Of a stretch of 64,000 bases of DNA, positions 47,475-60,800 are shown piece by piece. How positions within the stretch are numbered: the stretch's first letter is position 1; each line of letters starts with the position of its first letter. The stretch lies in assembly GCF_004193775.1 (NCBI RefSeq), contig NC_041021.1:2924001-2988000 (forward strand). The letters are read 5' to 3'. This DNA is from Glycine soja (Eukaryota; Streptophyta; Magnoliopsida; Fabales; Fabaceae). The translations under genes and the position numbers were made by a program. The notes below the pieces were generated by a model, which saw only the letters and a list, made by a program, of their open reading frames with translations, made no database searches and was not told where the DNA came from.

Positions 47475-48305
47475 CTAATGGATTGGAATAATAATTTGAG
47501 AAACAAAATAAATAAATAAACTTAACTTAGATACCAAGAAAGTTTAGTTCACTTGACTGAATAATGTACATAGATGATTGTAAATCTCTTAATATTTATT
47601 TTTTATTTCTCCTGATAAAAAAAATCACTTAGGCATTCATGGCTTATGAAATGACAAAATTTGTTTGTACTAAGTGCTGCCCACGGTGAGTGTTTAATCT
47701 TATTACACAAGTGGTTATTTAATTACATAAAAGATTATGCAGTGATTAATCTTCAAATATTAAGTATTGAGTGATTGACCGTTCTTAATTAAAAACATGT
47801 ACACTAATTTTAGTATATAAAAAAAATAAGGAATTGCTGCTACCGTCAATTGTGTTTTCATACTTATCTAATAAATATTAATTATTTTCATTTAAAAAAT
47901 AACAGAAGAATTGTTAGTTAAACAGAAATGCATATGGTGTGCCGCAATATTCATGACAAGTTAAGAGAAAACTGAAATATAATTCGTGTATACAGAAGTC
48001 TGCATGTAAAATTGCACAAACTGGTTTTGGGTGAAGTGGGATAAGAGTTTCAATTTTATTTGATTAATCGGAGGTTTAATTTTACTTGAACTTTCCTTAC
48101 ACGTACAACAAAATGAATGAAAATAAATTAACACTCCCAGAATAACTAAGGAGGTTCACTTGTATACTTTATATTCAACAGGCTAGGTGATTTAAAAGAG
48201 AATTAATTCAACTAGTTCTCAAAGTTGCAAGCCCTCGCGAAGTTTTATTTTGAGGGACTTGAAAAGCTGAATATGCCAAAAACTCACCAGCTTGTGAGTA
48301 ACTTT
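47475..48305 (-). other. 3' flank of the glucan phosphorylase gene
   Basis: Probable PHO1 3' UTR (first 300 bp or so after the stop), then AT-rich sequence. No frame of note. Confidence 0.4.
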
Positions 48306-51300
48306 TCAAGCCAATTCAACGGGTTCAATTCTCCATATATCTCTAGCATATTCATGAATGGTCCGGTCACTGCTGAATTTGAATGAACCAGCTGTGTTCA
48401 AGATTGACATTTTTGTCCATCTCTGCATCCACATCATTCAAATTTTAAATCAATACATGAGCCACATGACATGGTTGATATATATATTTTTTTATCGGCA
48501 AATGTTAATTGTTAGAATGTTAGTTTTTGTAATGCAACTAAAAGAATATTAGTTTTCGTTAGCAGAATAAATCGTAATTTAGAAATGTGGCAAATGAAGA
48601 GGGGGTGTTACATATATATTCTTTAACATTATTTCTAACAAAGATTCTATTGTTGGTTAAAGTTTATTCAAAACTACTAAATTAAAAAAAAGACTCATTA
48701 AATAAAATGTGAGAATCACAAATGTTTATGACTTTGAATAAATTTTGGTCAACAATAAAGTGTTTTAGAGTGTGTTATTGCTAGCATTTCTCATCAAATG
48801 AGTATTATTTCATTTATCATGTGGATTAGAAATTCAGGCTAATAGACTTGGACATTTGCTGGTGTTGTTTTCTCCGTGAAAGGTGCTCCACTCAAGCATT
48901 AAATTTGAAAGGAAAGTTCATATGAAAATGTATGTTTTGTTCCTGAGTAGAGAGATAACATTTACTTTTTGATCATGATAAGCCTTGTCAACTTCTTCTT
49001 GGCACTCCAGGTAGCTAGGGAAGTCCTTGCCAACAAGGAAATAATCAGCACGACCATAGCCTTCATTCCCTTCCAAGGACCCCATCAATTCTTCGTAATT
49101 GTAAGGGCCAAAAACACCACTTCTTACATATGCCTTTACTTCTTCAAACCGTGGATCTGGTACAAACTGCACAGATTTTGGAATAGACCATACAACATTG
49201 AGATTATGATAATTCCACTGGTTTGGACCAAAATAATAATGTCCTTAAGGATCTATAGAAGCCGAATTTTATTAAATTTTCAATCATTAGATTATACTCC
49301 CTCCGTCCTTATTTATAAAACATTAACTAATTTATGCTTTTTAAGAAATTGGTTAAATTTAGGCATTAAATTTGTCTGTTAGTATAATATTTTTCCAAAT
49401 TTGTCTTTAATATTATTGGGAGCATATTCATCTTCTCCAATCTCGATAGGAGAGAGAAAGAGACAATTCGGAACATTTTAGTAAAGAAATAATTAATGCA
49501 CAATACACTTTAAATGAAATATTATAAAAAGGGACAACAAAATTGCAAAACTATGTCTTATAAATAGAGAAAAAGGGAGTATATATTTTGTTGTTTAAAA
49601 CCATACCAATACGCTATTTTGAAATGCATCATGAATTAGAAGAACATGAGCCTCCTCATGAACTTGTTCAAGCTTTTTTAGAGCCAATGCTTATGAAAGA
49701 AAAACATGAAAGGAAAATTAAGGAAAGAATTGAATGATGAATCATGTAGTCTTGTTTCTTTTCAAATTTACCTTTCCCTCAACTCTTTCTTTCCGTAGCC
49801 CGACAATTTCTTGAGCTCGCGCACCAAAAAGAAAGAAGTTATCTTCTCCAACCTCTTCTCTTATTTCAACATTAGCTCCATCAAGAGTTCCAATAACTAT
49901 GCATCCATTCATTGCAAATTTCATGTTGCTTGTTCCACTGGCTTCCATCCCAGCCGTGCTAAACACACAAAGAGAAATGTCAGAAACAAACACTGATAAC
50001 ATCGATTACAATATCAGCCATATAAAAATGAATTACAAGAATACAAAACCAACCAATTTGATTGTAAACCTTAAAATATTTTTAAATAAAATGTTTGCTA
50101 ATTAAGGAAAGTACCTGATGTGCTGGGACAACTCACTGCCAGGAATTAGCATTTCAGCAACACTGACATTGTAATCAGGAACAAATACAACCTACAGATT
50201 AAGACCAACTAAGATTAGTCATACTTCTTAGAAAGAAGAGGCTAGCTTAACACCCTTTGCCTTAATTATTTTAGCTTTTCCTTGTAGACTTGGAGTAACC
50301 AACAACCAGAAAATTATTGGCCAGCATCCTATACTTGTGGTTTTGTAGAGGTGGGATTGCTGTATACATATTATCAGTCTGAAGTATCAGCATGTTGTTA
50401 ATTACTTTTGTCCATATTTGTATGGGAAATTTAATTATTTAACTTAATGATTCTTGTAATATTATTTAGACTTGAACCAAATCCTTGGGACATTTAAATA
50501 ACATGTTGTTAATTACTTTTGTCCATAATTACTTTTGTCTAAATAATATGTTTAAATGTCTATCCTCCAAGTTGAAAATATACCTTCAAAAGATCGCCAA
50601 TCTCTGGATCACTGTTGATTGTAGCTCCCACATCTGTGATGAATTTTACTATCCGCTTGGCTTGAACATATGTTGCAAATGCTTTTCCCCCAAAAATACA
50701 AACTCGAGGAACAAACATATCTTTCCTTTCCTCAGCACTCAATTCTTTCATCTTTTTGTAGCGATAAACAATTCCCAAGATATTCAATAACTGTCGTTTG
50801 TATTCATGAATGCGTTTCACCTGAAAATGAATACATCAGATCTTTCTCTAACCATTAATTGAGTGCGGAAAAAACATGCTATTGGAATCTTAATTGTTAT
50901 CCCATTTTCCTAAGTAGGATTTTATGCTAAGAGGTTTTTTCTATTGAGCTGACAGATTGGATTTTGATGTGTATGTGATTTATTTTATTTTGTTAATGAT
51001 AAAAAATTGACATACACCAAAATCATTACATTTAGCCAATAAAAAATTGAATCACAGAAAACTGAATCCATGCTCTTAGACTAACTTTAAAGCAAAATTT
51101 AGATCACTAATTGCAACACTGTTAAACTATGTAATAATCTCTCACCAAAGGTTGATGTTATTTTCCGGCACAGGACATTTTAGCTAATATTACAGGGTTG
51201 AGTCCCTTCTCTTATGCGGCAAATAATGAGACCCTATCAAATTAAATGAGTTTCTATGACAACAGAGATGAAGATGACTGAGTCTGTGATCCTACTGCCC

Positions 51301-54300
51301 AACCGTTGCAAGGAATACTAAATCTATACAACTATCAAAGGCAAACACCTTAATGAATTAGGCATGCTTGAGTTGTTTTAGATTATTAGAGTAGAAGAGT
51401 AGAATTACTCCCTTTTCTGTTTAACTACTGTTAGTTATGTTAGTTGTGTCAGTTAACTAAACTAACCTTAGGTTAGTTGACAGTTACTACTGTTAATTGT
51501 AACAGCTGTTTAGCTCTAGTATAAATACTAGAGATGTAACTACTTTCAGTTGAGTTAGTTAATATCAAAACTCCATTCCTGAAGTTCCTTTTATAGATTT
51601 ACTGAAGTATCAAGGAAGAACTAAGAACCATTCATTCCTTGATCAAGATGAAAAAATGCACTCCAGTCCTTCTATAGAAATGTTAACTAAAACAGTGGAA
51701 GAAAGAAATGAAGTGGTTGGTGACAGAAAACCAACCTGTACATCAAACATTGCATTTGGATTGACAACATAACCGGTTTTCTCTTTGAGAAATGATGCAA
51801 CCCTAATCTTGTTTCTTCTTTTTGCTTCTATCCACTCTAGCTGTAGATCCTCATTATCTGCAAACTGTTGAATAAAAATCATTAATAAAAAAAATATAGA
51901 ACTGTTAGAATATAGAAAAATATCTTTCCACATCTTACGTTATCCTCTTAGATTACTTTCCCTATTTCCTCATTATCTCTTAGGATTAGTCACCACATTT
52001 CCTCCCCTCAGGATTATGATTAGTATAAATAAGGGTTAGTGTTCTAGGTTCCATGAAGTATGAACTTATCAACACATTGTTTCATTCTCTTATTATCAGT
52101 TAGTGTTTCACTCTCTTTTATATCTTCCTCCCAATATCTAAAGTCTCATAATTTGAATAAGAACAAAAATACCATAGAGATTTTGCGTAAAAAATTTGTG
52201 CACTGACTAATAAATCACCTATTTTGCTTGCTGACACAATAAAGTTATATATATATATATATGATAAGTCATGCACATATATTCATTATCCAACTGTGGA
52301 AGTTAAATCATGTCACCTACAACTTATCTAATTCAAATATTATTTTAAATTCATTTACCTTGCGAAGTATAGCCAATTTCTCAAGATCTGTCACCCAGTC
52401 TTCTGTTCCAATCCACTTGGTTATGATTTTACTAAGATCAGGATTGCAGAAACGGATCCATCTTCTAGGAGTCACCCCATTTGTTTTATTCTGGAATTTC
52501 TCAGGCCACAACTGTCAAAAGTTATGATAAAGAAATTTGATGAGCATTTTATTTTTTTGGATGTAAATGCAGAGATTCCAAGAAAGTAATTGTCCTTGAA
52601 AGCAGAAAAAGAATCTGCTGGTATTACTACCTTGTAAAATTCATCAAAAACTTCCTCCTTTACAATCTTGCTATGAATCTCAGCTACCCCATTTACAGAA
52701 AACCCACCAACAACACATAGATTAGCCATGCGAACCATCATTGGTAGCTTTGGATCAACTTTGAATTTCAGTTCTATTTTATTGCTAGTATCCTCTTCGA
52801 CAGATGGTTCTTCATTATCTTCTTCTTGTTCCTCTTCTACTACTTCATAGTCATCATCATCATCACCATCTTCTTTTTCAGTTGCCTTTACATCAGTATC
52901 ATCAACATCAATTTCCTTCACAGGATCAACAGCTGGAGTCTCTTCTGTAATGCTAAGCAGCTCCATCACTGAGTTAGGCAACTCGATATTTTCTAGTATT
53001 CTCATTTTTTTAAGCCTTTGTTGGAATAAGTCCAGATCATCTATCCCATACTCAGAAATGATTTCATTTATCAACTGGATAACAAAGCAAACATGCATAA
53101 CATTAAATAAGATAAGATTTCATAAATAATGACATGTGAATGGGTGTATGAACCAAGAAGTCAAGAACATGACTATCTGAAAATCAAAGCCACATATGTT
53201 TAACATTACCTCCTCATCTATCTTTCGTATTATTTCCATGTGTCGAGGAAGCAAATCCTGAAGAAGAGTCAAACTCCATTTCTCTAGTGCCTCCGGTAGA
53301 ATTGTGTGATTTGTGTAAGCAACCGTTCTAATAGAAGATTCAATAAAAGATGGATCAAACAATGTTTAAAAATCAAACTAGTGGTTACAACTTACATTGG
53401 AAAGTGAATCAAAAAATCACTCAATGTGTTAGAAATGTTATTATTGAGAGGCTGCGAATTTTGAAAATAGGAACCTAGTTTATTTGTGTAAGTTGGCACA
53501 TTGGGAATTGGGCAATGTAGCAGAAGCAGTCTTGTTAACAAACTTGTATCCAGGAACTAAAAAGAAAACTGGAAACTTTAGAACAAGACAAGCTCACTAA
53601 CCCTTACAAGTAAATAATATTTTTAAACACCACTTCTCCTAAAAGCAGCACTACCCCTTAGGAAGAGCCCTTTGGGCTTAAAGCATGGACTAAGTGATTT
53701 TGCCTTGTGCCGAAATTCAACTTAATTATTGGAAAGAATTGAACTATGAGGCTCTAGTAGCATTTTATGAACAACTATACTAAAAGCCTAAGCTATTAGC
53801 TGAAATCTCGACAGTGGTTTTATATCTTTTAAATATAACGTGAATACACAGATTTTGCAAAAAGGAAGCACCTCTTAGTAATATTCCAGGCTTTCTCCCA
53901 ACTTAAACCCTTGACATCCACCAATATCCTAATTATCTCAGGAATGCAGAGAGTTGGGTGAGTATCATTCATTTGCACCACCACTTTATCTGGGAGAGTG
54001 TCCCAATTTACTCTCTTTCCCAATCTCCTTTCAAAGCGTGCAAAGATGTCCTGGAGAGAAGCAGAGCATAGTGTGTATTGTTGCTTCAGTCGCAGAGTCT
54101 TTCCATCTATTGATTCATCACCAGGGTACAGAACGTAGCAGATCTGATTGCAATATAACATTCTAAAAAAATGAGCATCATTTGTGATTTATGCAGACAG
54201 TCTTCTGAATTTAGTGTTACTGTTAATGCAAATAAACTTAACTGATTATTAGGAGATGAAATGGAGGTGCAAGTACAATTTGTAACAAGAAGAAAATAAG

Positions 54301-56815
54301 CTCTTGTTCATACCAATAGTTAAAGTATTCTAAAGGTTAAAGGGAAAAAAATAAGTTCCACAGACCTTCTCTGCATTTTTCATAACAGCATATGCTTTGG
54401 CATGATCTCCAGAATTATAAGCTTGCAAATCAAATTCTTCTGGTGAAACTTTAGTGGACCATAACCGCAGGTTTATAGTGGTTCTAGTTTTGTATCCAGG
54501 TATTGGAACATCATAAGCAACAGCCAATATATTTTCTCCACCAACCCACTGTTTACTTCCATTTGGCCCTGAAATAACTTCTCCATAGAATTTAACTGGA
54601 TAAGAGACATCATTTTTCAGAATTTCCCAGGGATTTCCCATCTGCATAGAGACACTTCAGTCAGAGAATCAACATAAGAACTCTTAACTTACTAAGATAG
54701 CCTTCCAAATCTCCCAAAATAGTAATAGAACAATTATAGAACAATGCATGCCTACCCTAATATGAAAAGCGACGTCATGCCATTAACTTTGAATCAATGA
54801 ATATAAATAATACCTCAAGCCAGTTTTCAGCAACTTCCACTTGTCCATCCTTTGTTATGTGTTGTTTGAATAAACCATACTTGTATCTAAGTCCATATCC
54901 CCATGCAGGGTAATTCAAGGTTGCCAAGGAGTCCAGAAAGCAAGAAGCAAGCCGACCTAATCCCCCATTCCCAAGGGCAGCATCCGGCTCCTGTGGAGGA
55001 TAGCACATGAATTAGCATTTAAATAGGCTTCATTAAATTATCGACAGTATGTCCATAAAACTGTCATTCCTGAAGGGTTATGTGGTTCTTCTGCAGTTTT
55101 TCTTAGTCCTTTAGGAGTTTGTTTCCACAAAAGATAAATGCTTTTTACTTCCAAACTTGATTGATTATTTCTTAACAATGTTCTTAAAAAGAAAATCTTT
55201 TAATGATCTTGGGAATCAAATATGAAACTATTTTTATTGACTTGAGAAAGCAAGGGTTATTAGTAGTTATTAAAGATACAGTGAGTAATAAGAGCTGAAA
55301 TCCTCAAGATACAGATAACAATTTTGTGAAATGGACACAGAAGCATTAGTCCTAACTGATAAACAAAAATTATATCACTTCATAGTTTCTAACAAGAGAA
55401 GAAAATTGTAATATGAAGAAACCTTATTAGCCACATCCTCTAAATTGTGACCCAGCTTTCTAAGAGCCTCAGCATAAGGACCTGAGAGCTGTAAATTCCC
55501 AATTGCATTTAGCAATGCCCTACCCTTCACAATTAGGAAAAAAATAGTAATTAATATTAGTAATCATTTGGAATAAAAATGATCTCTGTCGCAATAAAGA
55601 AAACTCAATATGAACCTGTAGATACTCCATAGACATATAATAAGCTTGCTTAACGTTCATCCTTTCATAGTAGTCATTTGTTGCATTCCAATTTATGATG
55701 AGGGAATCACGAACACTCTCTGCCGTTGCAAAGAAAGCCTTATTGAGCTCAAACTTCTCTGGAGAAAAAGGGCTGGTGAACTCGGCATGGAATTTGATGC
55801 TTGAAGCAATAGATGCAGAATCTGGTACAAATTCATTGAAAGTGTCTGCAAGTGTTATTAAAGAAAGAATTATTAATTAGGTCCTTATTTACTGGAAAAA
55901 TAAAAACAATGTTGAGACTGTATGGCTAATAAATCTCATATTATTAGTTCAATAAAAACATAAAGATGGGACAAAATCTGGAGCATGGTCCAAGTGGACA
56001 CTGCTATATTGGCTGTGATATTGATTAAAGGAGTTGCTAGTGTGATTAACCAAATAAAAAAACACCGAACATGTTCATCTAACATGAGATTTTACCACTA
56101 ATTCCATTAAGACTCAAAGAAACTTGGTTAGCATGAAATGACTAGGAGAATAGAGTATCAGCAGCACATTAATTATCCAGGACCAGTCCTATATATCTTA
56201 TGATGCATCATCTTCAACAAAACTATAATATAATGTCTATAGAATTTAAACTTAAAAAATATGGTGATATATGTCTTTTATGTTCTCAGTACTTTGGTAG
56301 TGCATTTCATCCACCAAACATCAAATTGGGTAGAAAAGTCACACTAAGCCACTATTTGGATCAGCTATTATGTCCATTGACAGTTTAACTCAATATATGC
56401 TTGAACATGGCCATGGCCTAAAAACAACGATGCACTAACAATCAAATAGACCCAGAAATTTTTTCCCAAAAATGACACTCTTACAAGGCTAACTGAAAAT
56501 GAATTATAAACATGAATTTTTTGAATTATATATTAGAACAAAAAGAAGTGACTGAAAGAAATAGAGTGACAAAGTAATAGAAAATGCAGGCAAGAGACCT
56601 TGTTCATTGAGTGGTTCTTCCAGTTCCTGCTTCTTATCGCTGGTGACATTCTTCACGCAGAGCTTTCTTATTGCCCGTCTGGAATTTGACTTTGTGATGA
56701 CAAACAACTGCCAAATATTGTTTCTTTGGCTGAAACCTATGAAGCTTGTTTTTGAATTGTGATGTAAAGGTGAGTTGGAATGCCTGCAGGTTGTTGAGAA
56801 GGGTAGAGCAGCCAT
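48306..56815 (-). CDS. PHO1: Plastidic alpha-1,4-glucan phosphorylase, L-type (15 exons, 978 aa)
   Basis: Moves glucose between alpha-1,4-glucan ends and glucose-1-phosphate, with phosphate, in plastid starch metabolism. Exons in order: 56599-56815, 55616-55845, 55423-55524, 54814-54990, 54366-54641, 53872-54143, 53210-53327, 52631-53074, 52359-52511, 51736-51864, 50584-50820, 50115-50191, 49772-49958, 48966-49166, 48306-48422. They sum to 2,937 nt, in phase. Residues 1 to about 70 are a Ser/Arg-rich transit peptide. The [15 protein letters not shown] segment (exon 4) and the pyridoxal phosphate loop [14 protein letters not shown], with Lys824, are intact. Exon 8 carries the acidic insertion (about residues 505-570, rich in D and E) that marks the plastidic L form and is absent from the cytosolic H form. 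The C-terminus [12 protein letters not shown] is complete. Introns hold a Stowaway-like MITE and LTR-like pieces. Functional as far as can be seen. Confidence 0.95.
49297..49579. mobile_element. Stowaway-like MITE in PHO1 intron 13
   Basis: Ends CTCCCTCCGTCCTTATTTATAA and, on the other strand, CTCCCTTTTTCTCTATTTATAA, flanked by TA on both sides. A length of 283 bp, no coding capacity and a TA target duplication fit the Stowaway (Tc1/mariner) class. Confidence 0.75.
51360..52160. mobile_element. LTR-like sequences flanking PHO1 exon 10 (introns 10 and 9)
   Basis: Two stretches, about 51,425-51,610 and 51,903-52,150, each contain a TGTTAG start-like motif and a promoter-like box (TATAAATACTAGAG at 51,520; TATAAATAAGGG at 52,025) followed by CT-rich leader-like sequence. 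This is how short copia-type LTRs or TRIM elements look. Neither has a confirmed end or target duplication. Exon 10 (51,736-51,864) lies between them and is intact. Confidence 0.35.
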
Positions 56816-57836
56816 TGCTGCAAGTTTTTATTCAATCAGTGTGTCTCAGAGGAAATACCGAAATAGTAACACACAGAACAGAAATAATATTTATGTAATG
56901 TTGCTTTGACTTGTGAAGGGAGAAGAAAAGAAAAATGAGTGAAAGAGGAAGTGTGTATGTGTCTTTGTGTTTGTCTTCTTATCTTCATTTAATATCTCAT
57001 TTTGAGCACGAGCCAAAATATTGGGGTGTCACTATCCCCATTCCTTTTTTTGTGACACTGGTTGGTTGGTCCTCCTTTTTCCTTTCGTGATCAAGAATAA
57101 TCATGATTGAACTGCATGTCCATGAAACTAGTTGATGACCGAATCACCCCTCAGATATTTTCTGGGTTTCTGCCTTACACAATTTGATTATTTTAGCAAT
57201 TTTTGTCTGCATATGATACAGCACGCTGGTTTCTTGTCTGAATATGGCCACTTGCACCGAAACGTAATATTTCTACTTTCAGTGCTATTGGCCCATAATA
57301 AACACATGATTCGAATTTGAATCTAGAATAATTTCAAAAATTGATGAGTTACGTTTAAGAATGTTGTTTGTTCATTGAAACCAGAGGTTTGCTTGACTTT
57401 GAAGAGTAACAACCATCTCTCCCTTCTAAGTTTGTGTATAAAAAAGGACTGACATACAAAATTTAATGATCAAATTGGGTAATTCCTATTGCGACATCAA
57501 AGTTTGTGTATCAATAGTACAATCAAATCTAACACTTTTTTTTCTTTGTTACAATAGTGTATGGTCTCATCCAACAGATCATATTACCTTGAATAATGTA
57601 CAACAACACAAGTTCCTATATGAAATGCCTTAAAAGAAATAATTAAGCAAGAAAAAAAAATGCATATATACAAAGATAAGTCCTCAAGTATATGAGGTGA
57701 CAGCTTAGGTGTCTTAATCAAACAAAAACGAGTGGAAATCTCACAATTCAAAACCTTCATGCCATCTTGTTTTTCTTTTCTGTGAACCTTCATGACCTAC
57801 TTGAAAATTTGGTAAACAGTAACTGTAATATACAGT
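56816..57836 (-). promoter_or_regulatory. Spacer between PAP2 and PHO1: PAP2 3' UTR and PHO1 promoter
   Basis: The first 120-200 bp above 56,815 are the likely PHO1 leader (purine/pyrimidine-rich, GAAGAAAAGAAAAATG). The upper part, from about 57,580 to 57,836, is the PAP2 3' UTR. No further gene was seen between them; the short frames here are chance. Confidence 0.45.
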
Positions 57837-60800
57837 TCAAGTTTCCTCAGTCTTCACCGGAGTCCAATTGCTCTCTGGCACCTCAGACTTCTTCCTTGCA
57901 CTTGTAACGTAACCAAAAACGTAACCCATGAATGCACCAAGCAGCAGCACACTTCCTCCCTTGACATACCAAGACAATGTGGATTCCACAATCACATTTC
58001 CAGCTTTAGAATTAGCATCAGCAATACTACAGCCTCCGTCACCACTGACAACTTCCCCAGATGCCAGAATTTCCAACTGATCATGCACCTCACCGTCATG
58101 GTTTCCCACATAAGAAAGCACGAGCTTCTGCTTTGTAGCGACGAGTCTTGTGTACCCAAACTCGCCTCCGCGGTACAGAGACCATTTTGGCTGTGGAAAG
58201 ATTGGATCATCGGGATGGTCTGGCCTTGGTTCCCAGACAGGTTGCCAGTCTTGCCCTGCCATGCCGATCACAATGTGAACAGTATATCCTTTTTTGTCCC
58301 CTGCATTGTGACCCGCATTAACACCACAAGTGAAGTTATTCAGTGGACAAAATCTCTCGTATCTATGAACATGACCCCAAAGGGCAAGTGTCACATTGTT
58401 ATTCACCAACAGAGGTTCCAAGTGCTCAAGCATCTTTCCTCTTAAAGCAGCATCCCTATTTTCATGGCTGGTAGTGTACATGGGCCTGTGCCCTTGCACC
58501 ACCACAAAAGGAGTCTTGCTCCTGTTAACCGATTCCAAATCATGCTTCAAGAAGTCGTACTGTTTGCTCCCAGGAACAAAATTGGTCTCCGTGGAAATAT
58601 ACACAAAGTGTACTGCTCCCATATCAAATGAGTAATAAAGATTCCTAGTTGGTGGGGCTGCAGCATTTCCAGTGAGTTCTGAAGAGTTTCCGGGCATGTT
58701 AAACCTTAAACTGTAAGGCACACCACACTCACCACCCCCATCTTTTCCATAACTGGCCCAATCAGGTTTCCATGGCTGCAAAGGCCAGTCATACTCATGA
58801 TTGCCAATGCAAACATGGTATGCCACTTGGGAGGCAACAGGTTCAATCTGGGCAAAAAAATGGTCCCACAACCAGGAATAACCTCTTGCATAACTAATGT
58901 CTCCAATGTGCGACACAAAGGCTGGCTTGTCGCCTAGAGCTTCAACATCACGGAGGATCCACTTCATGGTTGATATGCTTTCATCCTGCGTTCGCAGAAA
59001 CGTATTGTATGGTACAGCTGTTCCCATGTCACCAAACAGGAAAGCTATTGTTTCGTCTGAATCACTATTCCTCGACACAAAACTTTGAGTTGCACTCCAA
59101 CCTCCGTTATCATTTCCAACCTGGTACATATTAAATTAGATTTAAACAGTTAATATCTCAACATTTCTCCATTCATAAGGTCTCACTGTTTTGGAGCAAA
59201 GAAACAATTTTGTTCCAGAAATTGATTAACACCAGACAAATTAGTCCTGACAAAAGCAAAATTAAACCCTGACTTGGGCATTAGCAAATATTTGGGTTTG
59301 GGCTTAATTAAACTCTTATTCAACATTCTTTTATCAAAATGAAAACTTATTCACCTGTGTAACCATGAAACTTACTGACACATTTTAATAAGATTTTTAA
59401 AATAGAATTTAGTTCGAGTTTAATAGGCATGCATGGTCAATGTAAAGTTTTTACAATGTCAATAAATAAGAAATCATATATAACTTTTAGAGAAAATAGT
59501 ATATGCATTGAGTGTAAAGGGTTTTTACAATGTCAACCAATTAGAAATTAGAAATTGCCAGGTATAATAAACTTATTGAATAATTACGTCAAAATTCATG
59601 CCTACTATGATTTCTTATTGGCTAATAACATAAATTTTTTACAGAGTCAGCATACAAAGATTAATCAATAAACTGGAAGTTATTATAAAAGTTACTAGTA
59701 ATAAACCTGTCACACATAACTGTCCATTTATGATTAGATAACGGTGCAAAAAATCTCTACATAACTGGTGCATTTATTCTTCAATTTATATTTGTTAATA
59801 GTGTGAAATGTTCTTACGCAAACTTCCATACATCACATTAATAAACAGGACCACTGAGTAAAGTCATTAAATCCTATTGAATACAGTATACAGTATATGT
59901 GTACACTTATGATGCAATAAACTCTTTAAAACAAATCAAGAGCTTATTAAAAGGTCTAAAACCACTTTCACATAAATAAGCCCTTTCAAATGCCAGCTTG
60001 ACACACCCATTAGTGCCAAATGTAGCACCTAAGCAGCATGCCACTTAATGTAACCCCACAAGACACACTAGAGTAGCATTGATCAGCCTCAGAGCCAAAA
60101 TAACCAACACTCAGGACCATAATTTTACCACATTTAGCGACCAACATTAATAAGCCTTAGAACAAAATCCCGAATAGATAGAGTAAACCAACAATTTGTC
60201 CCTAAAGTATTATTTTATTTCCTAAATAATCTTAAAGTAATGAAGTTTTATAAGTAGTCCCTAAGATATTAAAAATCCATCAGTTTATTCTCTACATTGA
60301 TATATTTTTACTAACGCTGAGAGACTAATTTGAAGGATTGTTTCAATACTTGAACAACTATTCTAATACTTTAAAAACTACTTATATAAAAAGTTCTAAT
60401 AAGTTGTATATTTGCACAAGTTCTTCAAGTAGCTTGTATCTAAATAACCACGGGAATTTAGGTCAGTAAATCTCACGGATAAATAAAATTGTATTCAAAT
60501 AAATCCTAATTTCATTACTTTAGGAGAGAGAATAATGCTTTCAAAAAAAAAAAATTGATGGTTTATTCCAATAACAGTAGCAGGTTCCAATTACTACCTT
60601 CATTAGAGGGTGTGTTTAAAAAAGTGTATGAGGGCGTGTCTCAAGCTTCTCAACAAAAAATAAAAACTAACAACTACCTACTCCCTTTGATCTTGATTAT
60701 AAGATTTTTTTTTTCAAAACTTAATATGTAATAAAAGAACGTTATTAGTCATTATTACCTTGTAATAATACCTCTGTCCCTTCTTCAAACCTATGAGAAC

